Assembly: GCF_946478925.1 (NCBI RefSeq)
Contig: NZ_CAMLDP010000026.1
Span: forward strand, 1-21,992
Direction: 5' to 3'
Length of the DNA: 21,992 bases
Source: an uncultured Nitrososphaera sp.
GTDB taxonomy: Archaea; Thermoproteota; Nitrososphaeria; Nitrososphaerales; Nitrososphaeraceae
A program made the position numbers and the translations under genes. Positions 13,663-20,097 of this stretch are shown in pieces. The notes beneath the pieces are model-generated. The model ran no database searches. It was not told the DNA's origin and saw nothing but the letters and a program-made list of their open reading frames with translations. How positions within the stretch are numbered: the first letter of the stretch is position 1; each line of letters starts with the position of its first letter.

Positions 13663-13888
13663 ACACTTACCAGCCAATAAGCAATCCTTAAGAACGATAT
13701 TCTTTGATAGTTCGCAATCAGGCATTGCACAACCGTGCCTGAGAACATCAAACGTAACGCGGTGCTTGACTTGGTCGGCCGCGCCCCTGCCGGTATAGTT
13801 GTTGTCTGGTATCGGCAGGGGCTAATTATGATTTACCCCTGCCGCGATTAAACGATCGGAGGTAGCAGCGGCAGGGGCTTTTGCCATG
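13663..13888 (+). ncRNA. Candidate structured RNA, copy B with a double GC hairpin
   Basis: This is homologous to copy A: it shares CACTTA, AATAAGCAA, TTAAGA, ATCAGGCAT, CGTGCCTGAG and CCCCTGCCGG in the same order and similar spacing. The pseudoknot hairpin is rebuilt with different bases: GCAAT (13714-13718) with ATTGC (13724-13728), extended by GTT/AAC; loop CAGGC pairs with GCCTG (13737-13741). Two GC-rich stems follow, GCCCCTGCCG/CGGCAGGGGC (13783-13792 with 13813-13822) and CCCCTGCCGC/GCGGCAGGGG (13836-13845 with 13868-13877). The inner arms can also pair with each other, and the last arm runs into CTTTT. Function unknown. Confidence 0.4.
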
Positions 13889-14082
13889 TTCATGAATTCA
13901 GCTTACATCATTACATGCTCGGGCACGATTGCAGACATGCTCGATACTATTAGTTAGAAGGTCCCATAATAATGAGTATCGTGCAAAATATAGTCGCTAA
14001 ATGTGTTATTGGACTGTTGCATTGTGCAAATACAACAAGTCTACAGGCAAACATGCATTTTTAGACCAAATATTTGAAACAA

Positions 14083-14173
14083 GCCCCTACTTTCAAAGTT
14101 AGCAAGCAGGGGCGCACCTTTGTACGCGTGCCCCCGAGCAAGCCTCCGCAGTGCAAACTCTAATGGGGGAGGC
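14083..14173. repeat. Cluster of GC-rich hairpins before the regulator gene
   Basis: GCCCCT (14083-14088) pairs with AGGGGC (14108-14113), a weak relative of the CCCCTGCCG hairpins upstream. The following GGGGC/GCCCC arms (14109-14113 with 14130-14134) share bases with it and would compete. GCCTCC (14142-14147) pairs with GGAGGC (14168-14173). These lie about 110-200 bases before the winged-helix gene and might be part of its leader or a terminator for upstream RNA. Confidence 0.4.
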
Positions 14174-14235
14174 CACCTTGCAAATTGTGTTTAGCTAGTT
14201 ACGAAAGCGAGTCTCTTGATTATTAGTATGCCGTT

Positions 14236-14289
14236 ATGAACGACAACATGAACAAACTATTTTCGTTTGTAACGAGGGGTGCCAGATGA
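14236..14289 (+). CDS. Possible 17-codon leader ORF before the wHTH gene
   Basis: ATG at 14236 opens a 17-codon frame (MNDNMNKLFSFVTRGAR) whose TGA overlaps the start of the next gene as ATGA. GAGGGGTG at 14274-14281, inside this frame, is a good ribosome-binding site for the downstream gene. It could be a leader peptide coupled to the regulator, or chance. Confidence 0.25.
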   Translation: MNDNMNKLFSFVTRGAR

Positions 14290-14609
14290 AAAAGCGTGCC
14301 AATAACCGCACCAGGTTCGAGATTGTACACGATATTCTAGCGCTGTGTCTGTCACCGCAGAAACAAACTCAAATTATGAGCAGCGTGCGCCTAAGTTATA
14401 ACCAGACAATTTACTACTTGGCTGTCTTGCTTGATAACGGCCTAATAGAAAGCGAGCTGCGCGAAAGTGTGACAGACTTGGGGCAAACACGGTACGCAAA
14501 GACTACCGAGAAAGGTCGTGAGTTATTACAAATGTTGGCCAGCACAATCAAAGCGACAGAATCAATTTTCGAGACAATATCAAAAGCCAAATTGCAAGCT
14601 ATGGTCTAA
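14286..14609 (+). CDS. Winged-helix transcriptional regulator (HTH_45/COG3432-like)
   Basis: A 107-residue protein with the pattern of small archaeal winged-helix regulators: a basic start (MKKRANNRTRFEIVHDILAL), then a helix-turn-helix (KQTQIMSSVRLSYNQTIYYL), a recognition region and wing (LLDNGLIESELRE, then GQTRYAKTTEKGRELL), and a last helix likely used for dimerisation. Relatives occur widely on archaeal chromosomes, viruses and plasmids and bind DNA as dimers. The start is ATG at 14286 with GAGGGGTG five bases before it. It is the only recognisable regulator in the putative integrated element; the inverted repeats around could be its targets (inference). Confidence 0.8.
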   Translation: MKKRANNRTRFEIVHDILALCLSPQKQTQIMSSVRLSYNQTIYYLAVLLDNGLIESELRESVTDLGQTRYAKTTEKGRELLQMLASTIKATESIFETISKAKLQAMV

Positions 14610-14632
14610 TTTGCAATATTGCCACCAATAGT

Positions 14633-14665
14633 CGAGCAAGTTCGTCTGTTTTGCCTGCTCGTTTT
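14633..14665 (+). terminator. Terminator-like hairpin after the regulator gene
   Basis: CGAGCA (14633-14638) and TGCTCG (14656-14661) form a 6-bp stem followed directly by TTTTC, 24 bases after the regulator stop codon. The remaining 150 bases to the tRNA hold no gene; a CTCCG/CGGAG pair (14779-14783 with 14800-14804) is the only other structure noted. Confidence 0.5.
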
Positions 14666-14823
14666 CATAAAAGACATCTTCTGGCAATCGGGCTAGTATT
14701 GGTTAGATCTCTTTCTGTCAAAGTCAAGACAGATACACAAACGACAGCAAAACCGTATACAGCCGAACGAGCAGGTAACTCCGGCGGTCTTAAGTTCTGC
14801 GGAGGAGACAAGCGAAAAACAAG

Positions 14824-14898
14824 TGGATGGGGAGAGATTCGGACTCTCGACCACCTGTGTGTGAGACAGGTATCCTAACCAGACTAGACCACCCATCC
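14824..14898 (-). tRNA. tRNA-Val (anticodon CAC)
   Basis: Read on the minus strand, a full cloverleaf is present: acceptor GGATGGG (14898-14892) with CCCATCC (14831-14825), a D arm with TAGTCTGGTTAGGA, an anticodon stem CCTGT/ACAGG around CTCACAC (anticodon CAC, reading GUG), variable loop TGGTC, and T arm GAGAG-TCCGAAT-CTCTC. The discriminator is A. CCA is not encoded, and there is no intron. A T5 run (minus strand, 14819-14815) follows as terminator. Its 3' half is partly duplicated at 12364-12390, marking it as a likely integration target. Confidence 0.95.
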
Positions 14899-14931
14899 AC
14901 TGCGAGCGTGTGTGTTTGCTTTCGATTGACC

Positions 14932-14944
14932 GATAATATATGTT
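14932..14944 (-). promoter_or_regulatory. TATA element for tRNA-Val
   Basis: CATATATTATCGG on the minus strand lies about 35-45 bp before the tRNA 5' end, giving a short 5' leader to be removed by RNase P. It sits directly after the stop codon of the SAH hydrolase gene. Confidence 0.5.
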
Positions 14945-14947
14945 CAG

Positions 14948-16219
14948 CTACGTTCCTTCCGCAAACCCGTCGAGGTATGCCTTTTGCTCCGGCGTGAGCT
15001 TGTCAATGTCGACGCCCATCGACTGCAGTTTTGCCAGCGCAATTTCCTGGTCCTGCTGCTTGTCGATATTATAGACAATCGGTTTCATCGTGCCTTTCGA
15101 CTGCGCCAGGCGCAGCACAGACAGGAACTGGTTTGCAAAACTCATGTCCATGACCTCCGACGGGTGGCCTTCTGCTGCTGCCAAATTGACGAGCCTTCCC
15201 TCGCCGATGAGGTAGACACGGCTTCCGTTCTTTAGGCTGTACTGCATCGTGTGCTGGTTGATTTCCTTCGTGCCGGTGGACTGCTTTTCAAGGTCAGGAA
15301 TCGAGATCTCGACGTTAAAATGGCCAGCGTTTGCAAGTATCGCGCCGTCCTTCATCTTGGCAATGTCGTCTGCCACAATCACGTCCTTGCAGCCCGTAGT
15401 TGTGATGAAAACGTCTCCTACTTCTGCAGCGCTGTTCATTGGAGCCACGGAAAAGCCGTCGAGCTTTGCCTTCAACGCTGCAATTGGGTCTACTTCAGTC
15501 ACTATTACGTTTGCCCCAAGGCCGGACGCCCTTTTTGCCACTCCCTTGCCCACGTGGCCGTACCCCGCTACTACGACGCTCTTGCCAGACAGGAGAACGT
15601 TCGTGGCTCGGATTATGCCGTCAAGCGCCGACTGGCCGGTGCCGTACACGTTGTCAAAGTCATGTTTTGTTTCAGCGTCGTTTACCGCGATTACAGGATA
15701 GAGCAGTTTTCCGGCCTTTTGCAGCGCGCGCAGGCGCACCACGCCGGTAGTGGTTTCTTCGGTGCCTCCGTACAGAGGGCCGGCAAGGCCGCCCTTTTTG
15801 CCCTGCTCAAGGGCCTTGTGCATCTCTACAGTCAGGTCCGCCCCGTCGTCGATTGTAACGTGCGGGTTCAGCTTCATCGAGTTGTGTATGTCATCATAGT
15901 ATTCCTTTGTGGAAACTCCGCGGCTTGCGAAAACTGAAACGCCGTCGTGCTTGACCAGCGACGCCGCGACATCGTCCTGCGTTGAAAGCGGATTGCAGCC
16001 GCACCACGACAGCTCTGCGCCTGCCGCCTTTAGCGTCCGTGCAAGGACGCCGGTCTCTTTGGTCACGTGCAGGCATCCTGTCACCCTGATGCCTTTCAGT
16101 GGCTTGGTCTCGCTGTATTTCTTTCTTAGCGCAACAAGGACGGGCATGTGCGCCTCTGCCCAGTCTATTCGCCTCTTGCCTTCCTCGGCAAGCGCAAGGT
16201 CTTTGACGCGGTATTCCAT
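14948..16219 (-). CDS. ahcY: Adenosylhomocysteinase (SAH hydrolase)
   Basis: From ATG at 16219 the protein has 423 residues, the length of the archaeal form. It reversibly splits S-adenosylhomocysteine into adenosine and homocysteine with a tightly bound NAD, clearing the by-product of methylation. Signatures include GCLHVTKETGVLARTL and SWCGCNPLSTQDD in the substrate domain, FDNVYGTGQSALDGIIR at the hinge, and the NAD site VAGYGHVGKGVAKRASGLGA. The C-terminus is short (YLDGFAEGT), lacking the KPDHYRY-type end of eukaryotic enzymes, as is usual in archaea. An ATG at 16243 would add eight residues, but it lies in the TATA-like CGTAATATATGG, about 25 bp from 16219, so 16219 is preferred. Confidence 0.95.
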   Translation of the reverse strand: MEYRVKDLALAEEGKRRIDWAEAHMPVLVALRKKYSETKPLKGIRVTGCLHVTKETGVLARTLKAAGAELSWCGCNPLSTQDDVAASLVKHDGVSVFASRGVSTKEYYDDIHNSMKLNPHVTIDDGADLTVEMHKALEQGKKGGLAGPLYGGTEETTTGVVRLRALQKAGKLLYPVIAVNDAETKHDFDNVYGTGQSALDGIIRATNVLLSGKSVVVAGYGHVGKGVAKRASGLGANVIVTEVDPIAALKAKLDGFSVAPMNSAAEVGDVFITTTGCKDVIVADDIAKMKDGAILANAGHFNVEISIPDLEKQSTGTKEINQHTMQYSLKNGSRVYLIGEGRLVNLAAAEGHPSEVMDMSFANQFLSVLRLAQSKGTMKPIVYNIDKQQDQEIALAKLQSMGVDIDKLTPEQKAYLDGFAEGT

Positions 16220-16257
16220 GAAAACTGCAAGGGCCGGCGCCATATATTACGTGTTCG

Positions 16258-16896
16258 CTAGAGGAGACCGCGCCGGAGCATTATCGCCATCACGTGCTCG
16301 TCAGTCACGGGCGCAAAGTCCTCGTAAAACTCGCCTACCGCGCCAAAGTCCGCCGGCGCCGCAAGCACGGTCACGGAATCTGCCTCGTGCCTCAGCGCAT
16401 CGACCGTCTGTGCCGGCGCCACTGGCGCGGCTATAGTGAGAGACGCCGGCTGGTGTTTCCTTATCCACCTTGCGGCGGCAATTGCAGTCGCGCCGGTGGC
16501 AACCCCGTCGTCGACAAGGACGACTTCTTTTCCCCGGATGTCGTAGGGCAGGCCGGCCTTGCGGTACTTGGACAGCCTTCTTTCTATCTCGGCCACTTGC
16601 CTTTCCTTTTCCTTCTCTATGTACTCCTCCTTGACCCTGAGTGCAATTACTACGTAGCGGTTGACATAGTCGGTGCCGTCGGCCATGACCGCGCCGATTG
16701 CAAGCTCCTCGTTTCCGGGCGCGCCTAGCTTTCTTGGTATGACGATGTCAAAGCCCGCCCCCAGCTTGCCGGCGACAATGTCCGCAAGGACGACTCCGCC
16801 CCGCGGTATTCCTAGTACGAGTGCGCCCTTTTTCACCGCCGGCGCAAGCACTTCTGCAAGCGCGTTGCCCGCGTCTGCCCGGTTCTGAAACTTCAC
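16258..16896 (-). CDS. Phosphoribosyltransferase-family protein
   Basis: A 212-residue protein with the type I PRTase fold. An early GALVLGIPRGGVVLADIVA segment is followed by IVIPRKLGAPGNEELAIGAV and a long charged helical insert (KEEYIEKEKERQVAEIERRL). The PRPP-binding motif VVLVDDGVATGATA lies at 125-138. This pattern matches the family of stand-alone PRTase-like proteins often annotated as predicted phosphoribosyltransferases, whose base substrate is unknown. The start is GTG at 16896; CTTAAAAACTG on the reverse strand (about 16915-16925) is a TATA element some 25 bp upstream. It lies 38 bp upstream of ahcY in the same direction, but ahcY has its own TATA box. Confidence 0.88.
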   Translation of the reverse strand: MKFQNRADAGNALAEVLAPAVKKGALVLGIPRGGVVLADIVAGKLGAGFDIVIPRKLGAPGNEELAIGAVMADGTDYVNRYVVIALRVKEEYIEKEKERQVAEIERRLSKYRKAGLPYDIRGKEVVLVDDGVATGATAIAAARWIRKHQPASLTIAAPVAPAQTVDALRHEADSVTVLAAPADFGAVGEFYEDFAPVTDEHVMAIMLRRGLL

Positions 16897-16976
16897 GAGA
16901 TAGATCCGGCCGGCGCAGTTTTTAAGCGTTCAGCTGTCCAAAACTATAATTCACTGCCCTGCCGTCTCTTGCACCT

Positions 16977-17528
16977 GTGCGCAGGCTCCAGATAGCAGTC
17001 ATCGGCTACAACAAAGATAGGTGCACTGACGCGGCAAGAAAGGCGGCGTACGAGGTGGGAAGCGAGATAGCAAGGGCCGGCGCGGTGCTGGTGTGCGGGG
17101 GCCTCGGCGGGGTCATGGAGGAGGCTTGCAGGGGCGCCAAGGACAACAACGGCACTACTGTCGGCATCATCCCGCAGGACGACTTTTCCTATGCGAACAA
17201 GTACTGCGACATCGTAATCTGCACGACCATCGGGCTTGCCCGCGACTTTATCGTGGCCGGCTCTGCCGACGGAATAATCGCAGTCGGCGGCGGGGTCGGC
17301 ACCCTGACCGAATTGACGGTCGGCTACATGATGAAAAAGCCGATGGCCGCAGTAAAGGGAAGCGGAGGGACTGCAGACGAATACGGCGGCAGGCATCTAG
17401 ACGAGCGCAAGCGCGTAGAGATAACCACGTCATCAAGCCCGAGAGAAGCTGTCAATACAATATTGGATAAAATCCAGAAGAATAATAATGCCGGGCTGGG
17501 GCACGACAGCCTGCCGGACACAACGTGA
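16977..17528 (+). CDS. SLOG/LOG-type nucleotide-binding protein (TIGR00725-like)
   Basis: A 183-residue Rossmann-like protein. It opens with a strand (LQIAVIGYNKD), then VLVCGGLGGVMEEACRGAK with the GGxxGxM loop (41-48), GIIPQDDF, and the second phosphate loop AVGGGVGTLTEL (about 102-113) that corresponds to PGGxGTxxE of LOG phosphoribohydrolases. Those enzymes release cytokinin-type bases from nucleoside monophosphates; related SLOG proteins only sense nucleotides. The exact activity here is open. The start is GTG at 16977, with AAACTATAATTC (16941-16952) as TATA element 25-30 bp upstream. It diverges from the phosphoribosyltransferase gene with 80 bp between them, a possible functional link in nucleotide salvage. 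Confidence 0.85.
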   Translation: MRRLQIAVIGYNKDRCTDAARKAAYEVGSEIARAGAVLVCGGLGGVMEEACRGAKDNNGTTVGIIPQDDFSYANKYCDIVICTTIGLARDFIVAGSADGIIAVGGGVGTLTELTVGYMMKKPMAAVKGSGGTADEYGGRHLDERKRVEITTSSSPREAVNTILDKIQKNNNAGLGHDSLPDTT

Positions 17529-17571
17529 CGATGTCACGCGTGCTTCAGTAGATTCTGCCGTTACTTGCACA

Positions 17572-17589
17572 CCTGTCCCGAGAGACAGG
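17572..17589. terminator. Hairpin between convergent genes
   Basis: CCTGTC-CCGAGA-GACAGG forms a 6-bp stem in the 204-bp space between the convergent SLOG and hydroxyacyl-CoA dehydrogenase genes. There is no T run on either strand. Nothing else is evident in this spacer. Confidence 0.35.
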
Positions 17590-17732
17590 AGGGCGTTCTG
17601 GCAGCCACATGAACTTGCGCCAAGAGCCTATACCCTTTGCGTAGTTTTCTGACGGATCGTGCTTTTCCAGTTCGGCACCTTCTATACACAGAAAAACGAT
17701 TTAAGACTTTCTGTCATTTTGTGCAGCAAAAG

Positions 17733-18881
17733 CTAGGCCCGATAGTTGACTAGGTATGGGTCTGGCTGGTAGAACTGCCCGTATTTTGCCGCCAGGTCCC
17801 GAAGCATCTTAACCACGTCCTGCGGACCAAATTCTTGCACAGTCGCAAACAGCTCTTTCTTCAGGCCCATGCCGAGCCTTAGCGCCTTTTCAAGTTCTGC
17901 CCTGTCGCAGACGCCGTTTGTTATGAGCCACGCCGCATTGTTTGCAGCTACTGCAAGCAGCTTTATCGGATTGTAGGTTGCAGCCTCTTGCTCTGTCAGG
18001 TTGACGCGCTCGTACTTGTCGCCGCTGTACTGGTAAAAGCCCTTGCCGGTCTTTTGACCCAGGTTCTTTTCGTCGAACAGCTGCTTGACTTTGGGGTGCG
18101 GGAAAATGACCTTGGTGTCGCGCATGTGCATCTCTAGCGTCGCCTTGTGTATCACGTCAAGGCCGGTATAGTCTGCCAGCTCGAAAATCCCCATCGGAAA
18201 AGACATCCTGAACTTTACTGCCGAGTCTATCTGCGTCATAGACGCGTTGTCGCGCTCCATGCAATACACCGCCTCATGCACCAGCGGGATAAAGACGCGG
18301 TTTACGATAAAGCCCGGCACATCCTTTTTGCACAGGACCGGCTGCTTGCCCACCTTTTTGCAATAGTCCATCGCCATGTCCACCATGCCCGAGTTGCTCT
18401 TTGCGCCAGGTATCACCTCCACAAGCGGCATCAGCTGCGGCGGGTTGAAAAAGTGCAGACCGATAAAGCGCTCCGGCCTGTTCGTGAGCGCGGCCATGTC
18501 GGTTATTGGGAGCGTGCTGGTATTGGAGGCATAGAGCGTCTTTTCTTCTGCAAAGCTGTCCACCTCTGCATACACTTTTTTCTTTAGGTTCATGTCCTCC
18601 GGCACTGCTTCTATGAGCAGGTCTGCGCCTTTCAGGGCAGTCTTCAAATCAACGATGGGAGTGATGCGCGCAAATATCCTGTCCGCGTCCTCCTGCGACA
18701 GCTTTTGCTTTTCGACCAGCTTGCCCAGCGACCACTTTATCTTTTCCATTGCCTTGTCGAGGAACGACTGCTCGATGTCGCGAAGCGTAACGTTGTAGCC
18801 AGCCATCGCGGAAACCTGCGCTATGCCGTGGCCCATCACGCCGGAGCCAAGGACGGTTATCTTGTTTATTGAGACGGACAT
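17733..18881 (-). CDS. 3-hydroxyacyl-CoA (3-hydroxybutyryl-CoA) dehydrogenase
   Basis: From ATG at 18881 the protein has 382 residues. The N-terminal NAD domain starts INKITVLGSGVMGHGIAQV (GxGxxG at 12-17). Catalytic-domain landmarks follow: EAVPED (91-96), NTSTLPIT (S122), HFFNPPQLMPLVEVI (H143, N146) and DVPGFIVNR (N194). A second 3HCDH domain follows (about 290-370). The enzyme oxidises (S)-3-hydroxybutyryl-CoA to acetoacetyl-CoA with NAD. In ammonia-oxidising Thaumarchaeota this step belongs to the 3-hydroxypropionate/4-hydroxybutyrate CO2-fixation cycle; that role here is inferred from the lineage. An upstream extension to 18932 crosses the TATA-like ATTAAAAATC (18905-18914, reverse strand), so 18881 is preferred. 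Confidence 0.92.
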   Translation of the reverse strand: MSVSINKITVLGSGVMGHGIAQVSAMAGYNVTLRDIEQSFLDKAMEKIKWSLGKLVEKQKLSQEDADRIFARITPIVDLKTALKGADLLIEAVPEDMNLKKKVYAEVDSFAEEKTLYASNTSTLPITDMAALTNRPERFIGLHFFNPPQLMPLVEVIPGAKSNSGMVDMAMDYCKKVGKQPVLCKKDVPGFIVNRVFIPLVHEAVYCMERDNASMTQIDSAVKFRMSFPMGIFELADYTGLDVIHKATLEMHMRDTKVIFPHPKVKQLFDEKNLGQKTGKGFYQYSGDKYERVNLTEQEAATYNPIKLLAVAANNAAWLITNGVCDRAELEKALRLGMGLKKELFATVQEFGPQDVVKMLRDLAAKYGQFYQPDPYLVNYRA

Positions 18882-18967
18882 GTTATGCACACATGATTGC
18901 ACGGTGATTTTTAATGTTGCTATTACGAACACTTAAAAGACGGAGAAAAAGAATCGAACAGACGTAT
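18882..18967. promoter_or_regulatory. Divergent promoters: dehydrogenase and L39e operon
   Basis: In 86 bp there are two outward TATA-like elements: ATTAAAAATC on the minus strand (18905-18914), about 25-30 bp before the dehydrogenase ATG, and ACTTAAAAG (18930-18938), about 30 bp before the L39e ATG. Both match leaderless or nearly leaderless transcripts. Confidence 0.55.
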
Positions 18968-19126
18968 ATGGCTGCGCGTAAGAACACGTCGCGCAAAAAG
19001 CGACTGATGAAAAAGACCAGGCAGAACCAGCCGGTTCCAGCGTGGGTTATCATCAGGACCAGCAGGAAGGTCAGGACCAACCCCAAGCGCAGGCTTTGGC
19101 GCAGGTCTGACGTCAAAGTTGGATAA
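18968..19126 (+). CDS. rpl39e: Ribosomal protein L39e
   Basis: A 52-residue, very basic protein: [20 protein letters not shown], then [19 protein letters not shown] and [12 protein letters not shown]. This is the standard size and sequence of L39e, which lines the exit tunnel of the large subunit. The start at 18968 is set by the family; an in-frame upstream ATG at 18914 overlaps the promoter. It is the first gene of a three-gene operon with L31e and a small Cys protein. Confidence 0.95.
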   Translation: MAARKNTSRKKRLMKKTRQNQPVPAWVIIRTSRKVRTNPKRRLWRRSDVKVG

Positions 19127-19147
19127 TAGATAGGTGAAATAAAAGAA

Positions 19148-19531
19148 ATGTCAGTAGAAGAAAACATTACCCGCGTTTACACCATCAACCTCGGAAGGGC
19201 CTGGATAACACCAGAGTACAGGAGGACCGACCGGGTTGTCAACATGATCAGGGAATTCGCAGAAAAACACATGAAGTCCGGCGAGATCAAGCTGGACCAG
19301 GATCTCAACAGGCAGATCTGGTCTCGCGGCAAGACTAACCCGCCAAGGAAGGTCAGGGTCAAGATGGTCAAGGACGAGGACGACGTCGTCACGGTCTCGC
19401 TGTACGAAGAGCCGACCGAGTCTGCGTCAGCCCCGGCACCAGCTCCAGCGTCAACAACTGAAGCGCCGGCCGCAGCAGAAACCAAGCCAGCAGCAGAAGA
19501 GACGAAGGCAGAAGTAGAAAAGACGCAGTAA
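19148..19531 (+). CDS. rpl31e: Ribosomal protein L31e with acidic Ala/Pro tail
   Basis: A 127-residue protein. The first 90 residues are a typical L31e domain (RVYTINLGRAWITPEYRRT, IREFAEKHMKS, LNRQIWSRGKTNPPRKVRVK). The last 35 or so are a low-complexity Ala/Pro/Glu/Thr tail (ASAPAPAPASTTEAPAAAE and further), longer than the core family needs. L31e sits near the exit tunnel, so the flexible acidic tail may reach factors there (inference). AGGTGAAA at 19132-19139 is a ribosome-binding site before the ATG at 19148. It follows L39e by 21 bases. Confidence 0.95.
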   Translation: MSVEENITRVYTINLGRAWITPEYRRTDRVVNMIREFAEKHMKSGEIKLDQDLNRQIWSRGKTNPPRKVRVKMVKDEDDVVTVSLYEEPTESASAPAPAPASTTEAPAAAETKPAAEETKAEVEKTQ

Positions 19532-19663
19532 ATGATAGACGTCTGCCCCTTCTGTTACAAATTTTTACAGACAATCTACGACAAGAAAAAGATGAAAGAA
19601 GTCAGGCTCGCGCAGGACGGCGAATGCAAGAGCATGTATCACAAGAAACTGACAGACAGGTAA
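19532..19663 (+). CDS. 43-residue Cys-containing protein in the L39e-L31e operon
   Basis: ATG at 19532 is the very next base after the L31e stop codon, and the frame runs to TAA at 19661-19663. The peptide begins MIDVCPFCYKFLQTIYDKKK, with C5-PF-C8, a third cysteine at C32 and H37 near the end, enough for one zinc site. It is basic in its second half. Zero spacing to L31e and the zinc-knuckle look support a real, co-translated gene, possibly ribosome-associated. No family is recognised. A run of A bases follows the stop. Confidence 0.65.
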   Translation: MIDVCPFCYKFLQTIYDKKKMKEVRLAQDGECKSMYHKKLTDR

Positions 19664-20097
19664 AAAAACACATACTAGAAGAACGGGATTAGCAAGCATA
19701 GATCACATTGCAGGCAAATCCTTGCAATCTGCGCCTGCCACTTTTGGTCTTTTTTTAGAAAAAAATCCGCCCAACCTCTCTCTGCTTCGTAACTCCAAGC
19801 GTGAAGATGAACCTAGTTAATCGAACCTCTTATACTCCGGCAATTAGCAGGACATGCCTCAACGTCATCGAACCATATTACGGGCCGCCGTCTTGTGGGT
19901 ACGAGAGGCGAACCATGGCAAAGGCGGCGGCCTAATTCACTACTCACCCGTGCTTTTTTTGGATCCGATTTCGTTCAATTGACAATTCGTAACAATTAGT
20001 ACACAACGGCTGCAACCCTATTGCTTCCTGCTGCCAATAACAGGCAGAGGCAGCATGATAGAGTGGCATTATATTTAGGGACAGGTATCATACATCG
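19664..20097. other. 434-bp gap with a possible small RNA
   Basis: No protein frame is supported. The gap has T-rich stretches near 19747-19756, a TATA-like CTCTTATACTC (19825-19835), a GC-rich hairpin with a T7 tail (candidate RNA, separate entry), and at its end the promoter of the next gene, CATTATATTTAG (20067-20078). Confidence 0.5.
19850..19965 (+). ncRNA. Candidate small RNA with sarcin-ricin-like decamer
   Basis: GGCCGCCG (19883-19890) pairs perfectly with CGGCGGCC (19925-19932), enclosing 34 bases that include GTACGAGAGG (19899-19908), the decamer of the 23S rRNA sarcin-ricin loop, followed by CGAACC. A T7 run (19955-19961) after CCCGTGC ends the candidate transcript, and a TATA-like CTTATACT lies about 25-30 bp before its predicted start near 19853. 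It is unlike its AT-rich surroundings. No known RNA family is recognised, and similarity to rRNA is limited to the decamer. Confidence 0.35.

Larger units (their letters stand above)
12954..14235. other. 1.3-kb gene-free, hairpin-rich stretch
   Basis: No protein frame here has convincing start signals, composition or length. What it holds is structure: two diverged copies of one RNA-like unit (13049-13220 and 13663-13888), a GCTAGCTC-type stem at 13346-13363, an 11-bp GC-rich stem at 13503-13539, a GCCCCT/AGGGGC stem at 14083-14113 and a GCCTCC/GGAGGC stem at 14142-14173. Several TATA-like stretches are scattered in between (for example CGTATAATATTTTA, 13438-13451). Confidence 0.6.
12357..14823. 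mobile_element. Probable remnant of an element integrated at tRNA-Val
   Basis: This 2.5-kb stretch lies between a tRNA-like fragment and the 3' end of an intact tRNA-Val. Both are on the minus strand, so the fragment is exactly where a displaced tRNA 3' end would be after site-specific integration. The interior is AT-richer than both flanks, nearly gene-free, rich in inverted repeats, and holds only a zinc-ribbon ORF and a winged-helix regulator, both common on archaeal elements. No integrase, replication protein or transposase is visible, so if it was an element it has decayed or was a small non-autonomous one. Confidence 0.45.

Noticed and set aside
12954..14285. CRISPR array
   Set aside because: The repeated hairpins are few, irregularly spaced and diverged; there are no regular direct repeats with spacers and no cas genes.
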